NCBI GenBank assembly: GCA_025403435.1
Contig: CM046351.1
Span: forward strand, 26,191,730 to 26,255,729
Direction of reading: 5' to 3'
DNA length: 64,000 bases
DNA from: Artocarpus heterophyllus
Taxonomy: Eukaryota > Streptophyta > Magnoliopsida > Rosales > Moraceae
This document shows, piece after piece, positions 22,775-34,589 of this stretch. Below the pieces are notes generated by a model that saw only the letters and a list, made by a program, of their open reading frames with translations, searched no databases and was not told the origin of the DNA. Numbering within the stretch: position 1 is the first letter of the stretch; every line of letters begins with the position of its first letter. A program made the translations under genes and the position numbers.

Positions 22775-24600
22775 ACTTAAATTGGTTATCAACTTGGTAA
22801 TAATCTAAGTATCATTCTATTTGATTTGATGACCCAAAACTACACCTATAATAACAAGTAATGTTAGTATTTGCTTCAAATTTTGATCAATTAAGGGATG
22901 TTAGATTTTTTTTTTTTTTTGCTACAAATATGTCAAAGACTAGTTTGTACATACATGTAAAAGCCTATGATCATATTTGTAAAGATGTGTCCGTTCAATT
23001 GATATCCAAAAATTAATAATCTCACTCTTAATTATACATAAAGGGCTTGGACAAACAAGCTCTTCAAAATAGTTTAAAGCTTTTCAAGTGTGTACAAATC
23101 ACTAGCGGCTATAGTTAATCATAACATACTAATACTATTTATTTATCTGCTAATTAATCATTAATACCATAGTAATTTATTAAGAACTTAATTTTGTTGC
23201 TTTTTGTTTGCTAGGGTGGGACTTGGAAGCCGCTTGTGCATGTGATTTTTAATTTGACTACTAGTACTAGCTACTACTTCTGACTTGACTGCATTTTGAA
23301 GGCAGGGATAATATTAAACAAAAATTAGACTCATGTGACTGACCACGTGAATCCAAAAATAGGGATTACCATTGCATGTTCTTGATCATGATCTTGATGG
23401 ATTAATATTAAACAAACTTTTACTTAAGTACCTCGAAATACGAAATTCGACTAACCCGTTTAGGATTAACTGGTTGAGATTTTCTGTTTTTACTTTAACA
23501 TTCTTCATAACTTTCTCGAACCCGAATTTGCTTATTTGTCATTTGGAAATCAACCTTGATTAATAAAATGTGCTTAAATTATTAACCACCTTTAGAGGCT
23601 TTAATATTGCAGTGTGAAAATCTGAGAAAACTTGCATGTTTTGCTTAAGGAGATCTAGTCGCGGCATTTAAAAAAAAAAAAAAAATCATGTGTAACTTTT
23701 TGACTCTATTAAGCCTTACTAGCTGGCTTTTGTCAGATAAATTAAAAATCCCATTTGATTCTGTTAATCAATACTTAATAGGATGCATACAAATATATAT
23801 ATATTTTGAAGATCTTTTTTTTTTTTTTGAAGGAATCTATTTGTTTTCCCAATGATGAAAAATGAATATGTTTTTGGATAAAACATGAAATTCAACAGCA
23901 TGGGAAAATTTTATTTTCAACCTTCACATAACTGAACCAAATCGTTCATCTTTAATTTTACGTGAAATATATAATAGTAATTGAAAGGTAACTTGACTAA
24001 TAAATAGTAACCCTAAAGTTTATATTATAATATCTTACTTTACATCACCAATGAGATCGCGTGTGTGTGTGTGTGTTTTGTCTTTTTGAAGGAAGAGTTC
24101 AAAAATATTGGAAAACGACCACTGTGCAACATCAAGCATCTTCTGCCCTATATGGCCACCTCCAAAACCAAAACAAAAAAAAACAAAAAACAAAAAAAAA
24201 CAAAACAAAAACAAAAGCAAAAACAAAAACAAAACAAAACAAAAAATGGTAAGGTGTATGCACTGAAAATGGTAATTTGCATTCGATGAAAGTTAACTAG
24301 ATTCCTTTTTTCTTAGACTAGTATGGTTAATTAGATACAATTTGCGATTTTTGGAACGCATGAGAATGGAGTCCAGATTGGTTTATAGGACGAGTACATG
24401 GGCACCACGAGACATTTATAAAATTAGACTAATAAAAAAATTTATCAGCAAAATGACTTTTTTAAAAATTTTGTTTTGTAAAATAATTTTGAAACGGTCC
24501 CGCGTAATCTCATAACACTCCCCACGCAACCGTATGATCGTTTAATGTAAAAATGATTAAGGTTATTTTGCTAATTGTATATTTTAAAATTGTCATTTTT
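22775..24600. other. Intergenic with microsatellites
   Basis: AT-rich DNA. A (TG)n tract lies at 24060-24076 and an A-rich CAAAA repeat at about 24165-24246. No exon or RNA gene seen. Confidence 0.5.
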
Positions 24601-24624
24601 AACAATTTCTATGCCACGTATTTG

Positions 24625-24703
24625 ACCACATCCAAAAATTGAAGATTCATTTCAATCAAGCTTATGACCACATCCAAGTTGAAGATTCACCTCAAACAAG
24701 CTT
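24625..24703 (+). repeat. Tandem duplication of about 40 bp
   Basis: GACCACATCCAA..TTGAAGATTCA..TCAA.CAAGCTTA occurs twice in direct succession with a few differences. Confidence 0.75.
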
Positions 24704-24763
24704 ACCGGCTATTTTTCTGAGTAGTGGAAACCACGTTTTCCATCACAAATTTAATTATGAATA

Positions 24764-24840
24764 GTATAAAACTCTCACATGCTACAGTAACAATAAAAAA
24801 AAAATGCTACAGTATAAAGCTCTCACATGTTACAGTAAAA
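24764..24840 (+). repeat. Direct repeat of MITE-like core
   Basis: AGTATAAARCTCTCACATG followed by YTACAGTAA occurs twice about 44 bp apart. Diverged versions of the same word pair occur at about 42167-42230, suggesting both are fragments of one small non-autonomous DNA element family. Confidence 0.5.
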
Positions 24841-24903
24841 GTGGTTCTAACCAACTTTCCCACCACCCTTTCAATTAATGGTGTTTGGACTTTGAAGGGG
24901 GTT

Positions 24904-25600
24904 GAAACACTACTTATTAAGCTTGATGAATGACAAAAATCCTGACATTCATTTGCCCAAAAACAACGGCAGGCCTAGACTGGAATCAAAGAATTTGGAT
25001 TCATTGAGGATGTTGACTTTCACAATCTTTCTGGCTGGAGAACGACTAAAATTTCAAAAACGACACTACATTTTTCAACGACAAGAACTTGAAAAAGACG
25101 ACAAAAACCTTACAAAAGATAACAACAATAAGAAAAGACATCAGCTGAACGAAAGACATCGTAGAACGGCAGCGGTCTTGGGACATATGCTATCTTACAA
25201 CACGTGGAAAAGACAACCACGCAAAAACGACATCAAACAGGAAGACAACATTAACCTTAATAAACGACATCATGCGGAAAAACCACGTGCCCTCAAAACG
25301 AAGGCATTGTCTAAACTAAATAAGAGTGTTCAAAACACGCATATCCATACATACATATGTGTGTGTATATATATATATATATTTATATATATATTAATAT
25401 AATGGTTAATATGGCATGTTCAAAATGCATTAATGAAGGGCGATTTTGGCTTGAAGGATTTAATTTCACTTTCAAACCCTAATTAACATGTGAAAGAAAG
25501 AAAAATTATTAAAAATAAATGAAAAAAATAATAAAAAAAATTATTATTATTATCTAACTTTTCCCTAGCTATCTTTGCGGAGGGGAGTAGTTCATTTAAA
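24904..25600. other. Intergenic, no gene seen
   Basis: An A-rich stretch (25060-25330) keeps an accidental long frame of low complexity. A (TG)n/(TA)n tract follows at 25357-25400. Nothing gene-like is supported. Confidence 0.45.
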
Positions 25601-25605
25601 AGGAG

Positions 25606-26140
25606 TTAATGAATAGTGTGTTTGATGAAACGACCTTTACCCTTAACCCGATTATCTTCAATCTCTTTATTAAATGTAGAGATTTGTCGTTGCAAATAAT
25701 GCAGCCTCTCTTGCAACCCCAGCTGCAGTGGATTAATCTCGTCCTCATTCTCAAGTCGATTCCTCTCCTCATGAATGCGATCCAGACGGTCTGTTAATGG
25801 CATATGCCACTTAGCCCTTTCTAACTTCTTTCCCAAAGCACCACTCCTGCAAAGAAGATATCCGCAAATGCAATTAGTGGACAGAAGAGAAGCAGCTATT
25901 TTCATCAGCTATGAAAGAATCCTAATTCATACTATAAATAAAAACCTTAAAAAAATTAAGGAAATATCAACTCATGTGCCTTTGCAATACGCCTCCCCGG
26001 ACAATGACCCAATGTATAGACAACGAAATTAACCTCGTCTTGGCTACCCTATCGGGCAATCGAAGTAGCCCTACCACTATGACCTCCTCATTTCCCCTAC
26101 TTCGATATCCACCTCCCTGTTCTATCTACTGTTGATCCAT
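25606..26140 (-). pseudogene. Possible two-exon small coiled-coil gene, nonsense at codon 5
   Basis: On the minus strand an ATG at 26140 opens 35 codons plus two bases, ending at GAG|GTTAAT (26034). A 187-bp AT-rich stretch follows, then TTCTTTGCAG|G, and the frame resumes at 25846 in the matching phase for 79 codons to a TAA at 25606. The second exon is charged and heptad-like (LDRIHEERNRLENE, then LQERLHYLQRQISTFNKEIE), a probable coiled coil. Codon 5 is TAG, so the model is a pseudogene or fragment unless translation starts elsewhere. I do not recognise the family. The phase agreement and real-looking splice sites are the main support. Confidence 0.38.
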
Positions 26141-27160
26141 GTGGGGAGAAAGATGCATAATTCTATTTTATTGATTTTTTTACTTTTTTTTTAATTTTCC
26201 TTTTATACAATTTTCATTAGTGTCTATGAGGGAACTTAAACCTACTCAAATGTATTTTATCGTTCTATTTTTAGAAACTAAAAAGATATCGTTTGAATTT
26301 AAAAATATATATGTGTGTGTGTTTCAATTTCCCCCTTTTGCACTATTTTGAACAAAAAACATGAAGTGGAACAACAAGAATACCGAAAAATAGTCTCTGA
26401 AAAATATTTTAAGAAAACTTTTATATTTTTCTTTAAAAATGTAATTGTTAATGAATCTATTGCCTTTTAAAAATGAGGTCTTTTATGATTTTTAACGTTT
26501 TCTCGAACGTTTTTCCAAAAGTATTTAGTGACATTTTTGTATTTTTGTTCTATTTTTTGCTTAAAAAATTATGTTAGGAATAAAATAGAAACATATTTGT
26601 CAAATGTAAAAAATGCCCTCGAATAATTAAAAAAAAAAAATAGAGGATAAATTAAGAAAAAAGTTGAAATTTCAAGGTATTTTTATGTTATTACCACATA
26701 TAATATTTAACCAAAATAAGGGGATTAATTAAAATGTGTTTTAGTCCATTTACTTTTTATTTATTTTGACAATCTTATATTTTAATTGTGTCTTGTTGTT
26801 TTCCTCACCTTTCCTAGATTTGCCTCAAGTGTCATTTTATGGTACTTTGAAATGATACCGCTAGAAATATGCCATTCTAATTTCTTTTTAGTGCCTGACT
26901 TTAATAATTTTTCTCAAATGTGTCTTTATTTGAACATTTTCTTACATCCATTCAAATATTATTTCTCATAAACACTTCCTAAATAATTTATAGTCTAACT
27001 TATTTCATTAAAAGCTTTTTTCTCTAAAATGTGTTATAATTACATCTTTTATTATTAAATGTGCCTCATCTAAATAACTTTCTTTAATTTGACTTTGTCA
27101 AAACTTTTTCCAAATGTGTCCCCTTTTATTTTTTATTTGTTGGATTCTTGTTATATTGAA
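26141..27160. other. Intergenic, no gene seen
   Basis: AT-rich DNA with homopolymer runs. No exon, RNA gene or repeat boundary supported. Confidence 0.5.
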
Positions 27161-27169
27161 AGTGATTCG

Positions 27170-27993
27170 TAGGGATGTCAAATGGGTTGGTCCTGTTCGG
27201 CCCAACCCATTTAATTTAGGCCCAAGCATGCATCGTGCGTGCCTAGACCTGCCCATTTGTTCATTGTGCTATGCTAGGCCCGACTCAGTTAATTTCTGTG
27301 ACGTCAAGCCTAGCCCATGGCCCATTTATTAACGGGCCGTGTCTATAAAGTGCTTGAGCCGTGCTCGTGCCCTCATCGATGTTTGTGCTTTTTGTTATAC
27401 TTTTAGCTCTTAATGTGTTTTTCTCCTATCTAATGTTAAATTTACAAAAATAAATAAAATAAAATAAAAACACTAAGTTGTAACAAAAAAGTGCATTATT
27501 GATTAAAAAAATCTTTTTTTGAGGACAACAATACTATAGAATCTTGTACGGTATAGTTTTCATTATTTAGTTTTTTCATATAAATCAAAGAGGGTAAGTA
27601 TATATTGGCAATTGATAATTTACCAACAACAAAGAATCTATGTGATCTTTTTTCTTTTTTAATCAAATCTATTAGGAATTTAGAAATTCTTTATAAAAAA
27701 ATTATAAAATATAAAATATATTAGTAAAATTAGTTTTAAACTGTATATTTTAATCGTACTTATAATTAGACCCCAATTGTGCTTTTAATGTGCTCGTGCT
27801 TCTGCTCTTGCCGGGCCCTTGCCATGTCATGCCTTAATATGCTTCATGCTTAAAAGTTACACCAAGCCCAACCAATTTAATAAGCGGGATGGACTAGGCT
27901 CATTTAATAATCATGTCGTGCCATGTCGTACTTGCTTTTTAACATGCCATGCTGGTGCCGACCCACTAGGCTCGATTCTTTTTGACGTCTCTA
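27170..27993. mobile_element. hAT-like non-autonomous element, copy 1
   Basis: Begins TAGGGATGTCAAATGGG and ends in the inverted GACGTCTCTA. It is flanked by 8-bp duplications GTGATTCG and GTGATTCT (27162-27169 and 27994-28001), which match at seven of eight bases. Subterminal regions are GGCC-rich and inverted to each other; the middle is AT-rich and has no transposase. An 8-bp TSD with YAGRGATG-type ends is typical of the hAT superfamily. The same family is at 32890-33744 in the opposite orientation. Confidence 0.82.
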
Positions 27994-28001
27994 GTGATTC
28001 T

Positions 28002-28985
28002 CAAATATTTTTTTAAGTGCCTCACTGTAAATTCTTTTTAAAAAACATTAACCTACTTAAACATTGTTCACATAACCCTCTCAACTTGTTTTCTCATATG
28101 CACATATACAACAATAAAAAAAAAAAAAACATTTTGATTGACATATGTATTTTGATTCATCTCCTATTTTATTTATTTATAAATTATCACTTTTTTGAAT
28201 TATCTATATTGAAATAACTTTTCTTAAGTGTGCTCCCTACTTAAGTATTTTTCCTATGGTCATTTAAAGTAAAAGTTTTAGAAAAATAATCTTTATAAAC
28301 GCTTTTCTTTCTAATTGTCTTGCATTTTTTATAAAATGTCTCTATTTAACCTATCACATTCTATCTTTTCATATGTCCTCTAAATAATTTTTTCTCTAAC
28401 TAATTCCAATAAAAAATGAGTTTATTTTAACAAGTAATAAATCAAGAAGAAAATTACTTTAAAATAAAATTAAATTCACAAATTAAAAAATTTTACATAT
28501 TTAATATGCACTTGCTAGAAAAGTTTAGTTTTAAAAAAATTATTAAATGAAAAAAGAAGAAGCTCTAAGGAGAGTTATAATTGACAACCTTGGAATGATT
28601 GATTTTTGAAATGTAGAACCGAACACTGTACCCTGCATAAAAAAATTTTAGGGGTACTAGTTTGTATTTAGCATTCAGTTTCTATTTGCTTTGAGGGATA
28701 ATAAACTAGCATTTTACCTATAGGAATCTAGTAGTTTGTAAGTAGTAACCTAATAGTTTACAAGTAATAGCTATGGTTTTTTGTTCTTTTTTTTAATTTT
28801 TTAAACATACTATTATAAGTGATATATAAAATTTAAAGAAAAATTAAGAGGCTTCAACTATTTAGTTTAAAACCAAGGTTCAAATACCTATGCTAACAAC
28901 CAAACCACCATTTCCTGGATCATTCGCTTTATGATCAAACAATTAGTTTTGCGACATGGCACTAAATTTTTTATTTACCACAATT
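28002..28985. other. Intergenic, no gene seen
   Basis: AT-rich sequence with no supported gene. Confidence 0.5.
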
Positions 28986-29570
28986 GGTTTTCGTTTATTT
29001 TTAGAGCACCGGTAGGTCCAAAGAGTTGCTCTCTCTTGGGGTTTCCTCTCTAAATTTTTAATTTCCTTTCTTGCATTTCTTTTCAACTTCCTTTGGAGGG
29101 CCGGAGTCCAACGTTGCTTATGACTGGTTCATCAAGCTCCAGACCCTAATTATGGGGTCTTAGTGTGCATGGAGGGTCTATTGATGGTGGTGGAGTGCGA
29201 GGTCGAGTTTTGGCTAAGTTTCATTGCTTGATTGGGGGTGAGGTCATTGCTCCTTCGATTGCCAATTTTTAGTGTGTCGGAGCTCAAACGTAGTACAACT
29301 CAGGAGCCTTTTTCCCCCTGGCACCATGGTTCTTCTGGTGATGCATGTGTTCTTAGTAATGTTGGAGCTAACAACACATCTCTCCCACGAATACGGGTGT
29401 TTGGTGATTCATCGATGGCTTTTTATCGCTTGCAGTGTTGTTTGCTTTATCCCCCTCAGTCTCAAAGGACATCTTGTCACCGAAGACACCATTTGTGTGG
29501 CTTAGAATTTCTTTCTTGTTTTTTAGTTTTTATTTTGTTCAAAAAAAGACTATGTTGAATCTACCACTTG
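28986..29570 (+). other. GC-richer island, possible old retroposon fragment
   Basis: A 0.6-kb block with clearly higher GC than its flanks, ending in TTTTGTTCAAAAAAAG. Two overlapping frames of 77 and 108 codons are open in parts, but I recognise no domain. It resembles a decayed retroposon or gene fragment in style only. Confidence 0.3.
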
Positions 29571-30589
29571 TGATGATCTAACTTTTCGAACCTTTACTTA
29601 ATGTTCTTTTTAATTTTCATTATCCTTATTTAATTATAGAAAAGGGCAACCGTTTTTTTCTTTTACAAAAGAAATACTTTTAACATATATTAACCTTTTT
29701 CATAAACACATTTTTTTTCCAAATAGTATATACAATACTTGTTCTATTTATATTACAAATCATAGTAACTAAATAGTTTCCTTTAAGATAACATACTTCA
29801 AAACATATAATTCACAACGGATATAGTCTTGTAGCGGTATCTATATCTTTGACTATGCTTTTACTCATTTGTTATTACCATCTCAATAGTAATTCTATTT
29901 CGGCTTCTTGGCTAGATTTCCTATAGTATAAAATAAACTAGTGAGCTATTGCTCTGTAGGTCTAAACATAGCCCATAAACTAACTTTCCTTCTTATGCAT
30001 GATCCATTTATACTCAATTATGGACTTTAATTATTCATTCCTTAATCTTTCCTTGAACTATAGGCTCAAGTGTTTGTAACATATGCATAAGATCATCGTA
30101 ATACCAAGATCATAATAATATCATTTTTTTTAAATCTCCCCTTCGATTAAGAGTTAGTGCGACACCTATTTTTCTTATTTTTTTCTAGTGTATGATTTTA
30201 CCAGTTCATTTATTATGGTGACATACTATAAATGATGCTTATCTAACTTTAAATAAATGCATAATAGATGGAATTAATTAAATGATGATATTGACACATT
30301 TTTTTTAAACACCTTTGATTCTACAATGTAGGTGGGGTTTGAAACTTACTTGGAATTAGCACTACACTTATTCAAATTCTCGTTCTTTTTGCTATTCATT
30401 TAAGTGTTATGCTTGGACAATTTATTTTGATATTAGCTAACTTATTCACTATCAGACTGCACGTAGACAATGAAATTTATACGTTAAATACGTAGTTTGT
30501 GATTTGTTGGTTAATTTGTAAGTTACATAACTCAAGCGTCTTATAACTTTTCTTCATTTCTTGTCATTTACCCGACTTTAATGAGCTAT
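29571..30589. other. Intergenic, no gene seen
   Basis: AT-rich sequence without supported features. Confidence 0.45.
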
Positions 30590-32635
30590 GGAAATAATTC
30601 CTGTTAAGGGCATTTTTCTATTTCGGATGTTTTGAGGTCCGTTTGAAGTGTTTTAATAAGAAAACGACAATTTTGCCCCTATCAAGTCTTCTAAATGGTT
30701 TTGAACCTGTTTTACTCATTAATTCACATTTTGCCAACATTTAAAGCTATATGGAAGTCTAAAGATTGATTTTCGTTAAAAATTCAATTTGTCAAAATTT
30801 TATGGCTTTGGACCGTAATAGAGAAAAATGACAATTTTGCCTCTAAGACCAAAACCGACCATTTTACACATTTGGGCTCTTTTTTTTTTTTTTTTTTTTT
30901 TGTAAGGATTAAAACTACCTAAAGTCCCTGAGTTAAATTCTTTAATTTCAAAATGTTTTCCTTTTTAACATAAATTTCAAAATTTTGTGATTAAAAACTC
31001 GTAAAATCTATAACGCACAAACCGAGCGGAATTTTTACAAGCCATCTAAAATATTTAATAGTTTCAAAAAGTTCTACAACTTTCATGTTTTAACTTTTCT
31101 TAAATTTGGATTGTACAGAAGAGTTTTTGGCCATTTTCAAAACTGTCAAGTTTGAAATAATCTTTTCAATTTAGTCCTTTTAGAATTTTACAAAACTTTG
31201 TTCATTCAAAGTTATTAACCCCACTATTTTGGGCAGATCCTATGTTTTGCTTGAAAAATAAATCAGCCTCTAAAACTACCAAAATCACCACACTTTGAAT
31301 TTACATCAAGACTTTGTTTAAAGGCAAAGTTTTTCAAACTTTGATTTTAAATTCTTAAAACCCTAATTACTAACATCAAACTTCACAATCATACATAAAA
31401 TGTAACATAAAATCATGCCATAAAGTTCTTTTAACATGTTATAGTCTGTTTTTGAATAAACACAAGCCAATTTCCTTGAAAAAAAAAATAATAAACTTTA
31501 AAGTAAAAAAGGTTTTGAATTTTAGTAACTATTTTGCAAGCTTGTGATCCTCCTCACAAAGACTTGGTTTTGGCTAAAATTCCTTGACATATAGCATAGC
31601 AAAATCCCTCCATTAACACCATCAAGACTCAAGAAAGAAACACAAAAACTCATAAGGAAACCTTGAGATTTTTAACTCAAAAAGTAGCTAGTTTTGCACT
31701 AGAACACTTGATCTTGATTAAAAGCTTAATTGAAGGTTAAAATTTTGAGAAATATTTGAGAGATTCATGAAGAGGGGCTGCTAGTTTTTGGAGGAGGAAA
31801 ACAAGTTACTTTGGTTCCAGGTTTCCATGAAAATGATGAGAACAAAATGTGATTTTTTTTGACAAAGGGACACCTAAGCTTGATGACTCACATATAAGGA
31901 CTAAAATGAAAAGATTTTTGTCCAAAAGTAAGGCCCAAAATCGATGCACCAAAGGAGGGAAGATATGGCCTTTTGTCTACCTTTTGGGGGTCCCATGGTG
32001 GGTCCCACAACCTTTTACATAGTATAAATTTATATTACACTGTATTTTTCATATACTTTCAATATAAAATTGAGGAGATATTTGCATTAACAGTATAAAA
32101 TTACAATGATTGATTTTTTTATCTATACTGACTAATTCCCATCATAGCATTTTAATCTATCTTTGTTTACATTTTTTCTGTATATTACACTGTACTATAT
32201 ATCATTTACTTTTGTGTGTTTTTTTACACTGTATTCCAACAACTATTGGATTCTCGATACAAAATCCTCATCAGTTAAGCTAACTTGTAAATGGACAATT
32301 CCCATACTATATGAAATTATGACATAATTTTCTTCTTAAATTAACATATCTTTCTTCATAAATTTATATCACAAAAATTATAATTAATGTGACTTAAATA
32401 TTACTTTAAGAGTATTTTACAATTTTTTGAGTAATTCACTCAAAAAATTTGTACATTTAAAATACTCAACATTGTATAAAAAAATTTATATTCATAATGG
32501 ACCCATATGTTATTGATAAATAATTCACATTTTATCGTAATTATACAAAATACCATTTATCAAGGAAAATTTATTATTTAAATCTAAATTAATTCTAGAT
32601 TTAAAATTGATGATTTTACTCGGTCATTACACCCC
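30590..32635 (-). repeat. Dispersed LTR-like repeat, copy A (diverged)
   Basis: Shares ordered blocks with 42985-43316 plus 54069-54994 and with 57804-59928: TTTGCAATTTAGTCC-type sequence, TTTTACAAAACTTTGTTCAT, ATCATGCCATAA, GCACTARAACA and later repeated ATACTG-type words. Copy C has LTR-like ends, so I read this as an old solo LTR in minus orientation. It ends near ATTACACCCC at about 32632. Both boundaries are approximate, and a poly-T run of about 22 lies near 30880. Confidence 0.55.
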
Positions 32636-32889
32636 TTGTGTGCTATCATGTGTTTTGGATTTGTTTTCTATTTTGTAGACATAGGGCATGTCTTTACTCT
32701 GTTAAATTTGCTTCAATGCAATATAGTGGGTTGTCTTCATGCTATAAGTCTCTTGATCTTAATAGATTAGAACATTCCGTGGTTTTATTTGAAGAGCCAT
32801 ATCTATGCTCTATATTTCCTGTGCCTTCTTTGTCTATCATTGTTGAAATCTGGCACATGTTGTTTCCATTTGAGCATGTTATCCAAAAC

Positions 32890-33744
32890 TAGAGATGTCA
32901 AAACGGGCTGGACTTAGTAGGCTGGCATGAGCAGGGCACGTTAAAAAGCAGGCACAACACGACGAGATTATTACATGGGCCTAGCTCATCCTGTTTATTA
33001 AATAGGCTAGGCTTGATGCAAATTTTAGACACGAAGCACGTAAAGGGCATGACAAGATAAAGGCCCAGCACAGGCATAAGCACGAGCACGTTAAAAAACA
33101 CAATAGGGGCGCAATTACAAGCACGATTAGAACATGTAATTTGAAACTAATTTTACTAGTGTATTTTATATTTTTATAAATATTTTTATAAAGAAATTCT
33201 AAATTTCTTCACTCATGCTTGTGTTTCTAAATTAATTAATGAATACAAAAATACAGGCATGAGTGAAGAATAAGGTGGAAGGACCATAAATTGAGTTTAC
33301 TCTTTTTATTTAATTATGTATTTTATAATTGCACTCTTTTTTTTTACCAAGATTTTATGCCAATAGGTTTTGCTAGGTAAATTTTTTAATGAGGCAATTT
33401 TTATCAATAATGTAGTTTCTTTTGTTAGGATTTAGTGTTTTTATTTCTCTTTTTTTTGTTTTATTTTGTTTTTCTTTTTTGGATAAAAAAGCAACAAGGC
33501 AATTTTGCTAGTTAAGAGCTAAGAGCTGACAAAAAAATGAACAATGATACGGGCACAAGCACAACCCAAGCACGTTATAGACACAACCTATTCGTAAATG
33601 GGCCATAAACTAGGCTTGACACTATAAAAATTAAACAGGTTAAGCCTAACACGACACAATAAATAAATAGACTAAAGCAGATCATGAGATACGCTTGCGC
33701 CTAAATTAAATGGGTCGACTAGCCCAACCCATTTGACATCTTTG
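32890..33744. mobile_element. hAT-like non-autonomous element, copy 2
   Basis: Begins TAGAGATGTCAAAACGGGC and ends in the inverted CCCATTTGACATCTTTG. A perfect 8-bp duplication TCCAAAAC sits at 32882-32889 and 33745-33752. Read on the minus strand, its start (CAAAGATGTCAAATGGG, then CCCATTTAATTTAGGC) matches copy 1 at 27170, so the two are one family in opposite orientation. No transposase frame is present. Confidence 0.9.
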
Positions 33745-33752
33745 TCCAAAAC

Positions 33753-34240
33753 TAGTAATGTTCAGGGAGGATCATTCGTGTTGACATTAGTAGTGTTTGT
33801 GTTTTTATGATTTGCCCAATTTTCATTTTCCAAAAAAAATAAAAAAAAAACAAATAAAACTGTTCTATTGGTAATTGGCCTTAAAAAAATGAAATGAAAA
33901 AACGGAACCCAATAGTTTGACGTAACTAATGATACATGGGGATTTTTAAAAATAACTTTTTGAAAAAAAAATTTTTGGTCAATGACATTTTGTTTTTTGG
34001 ACAGTTTTTGGCATAAAAAAAAGCTTTTTAGACATCAAAATGGTTTTAGTTTTTTTTTATTCTGTTAAAGTTTCTTATCCTATTACAGTTATTTTTTTAT
34101 TTTTTTTTTTAAAAACTAAAACAATATATTTGTAAAAAAAAAATGTTTTTTTGGTTCTAAAAAAAAAAAAAGACTTTTACTCGATTTGAAAATTTTTTTT
34201 ACCCTTTCGTCAAAATCTTCCACTGATACAGTGCCCGGGT
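33753..34240. other. Upstream region of EMSY-like gene
   Basis: AT-rich, homopolymer-rich DNA between the hAT-like element and the gene's TATA box. The element ends about 500 bp from the probable promoter. Confidence 0.5.
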
Positions 34241-34254
34241 CGTTGCGATTCGCC

Positions 34255-34262
34255 TATAAAAG
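34255..34262 (+). promoter_or_regulatory. TATA box of EMSY-like gene
   Basis: TATAAAAG lies about 330 bp before the start codon at 34590. It is followed by a pyrimidine-rich, GC-richer stretch typical of a plant 5' untranslated region. The transcription start itself is not visible. Confidence 0.6.
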
Positions 34263-34589
34263 AGGTCGAGGTTTTTTCCCCCTCCATCGGACCATATTCA
34301 CAAGGAAACTCAAAAAGGTGTTTTTTTGGTTTACTCCTCTTCTCTCAAGAGCCTCCACAAAATCCAACTTTTCCTCTCTCCATGCGCAAAATTCCTGCAA
34401 AAGGCACAACCTTTCATGCTTAATCCCTCCCTCCGCAACGCTTATTTATAGCCCTCGTCAACATTCCTCGTCAACCACCAAGCTTTTTAGCGTCCGCTGA
34501 AATTTTCCACTCGCGAGGCTTAATAATTTGTAGTTTTCTCTGAGGGGTTTTTCGATTCCTAGGATTTTTGTTTCTGGGTCGTACTTCGA

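Noticed and set aside
24904..25402. Long A-rich plus-strand frame
   Set aside because: Low-complexity Lys/Asn/His-rich translation with no domain, ending in a microsatellite; looks accidental.
34186..34500. 104-codon frame upstream of the EMSY-like gene
   Set aside because: It overlaps the TATA box and pyrimidine-rich leader and has no recognisable protein features; more likely promoter and 5' untranslated region.
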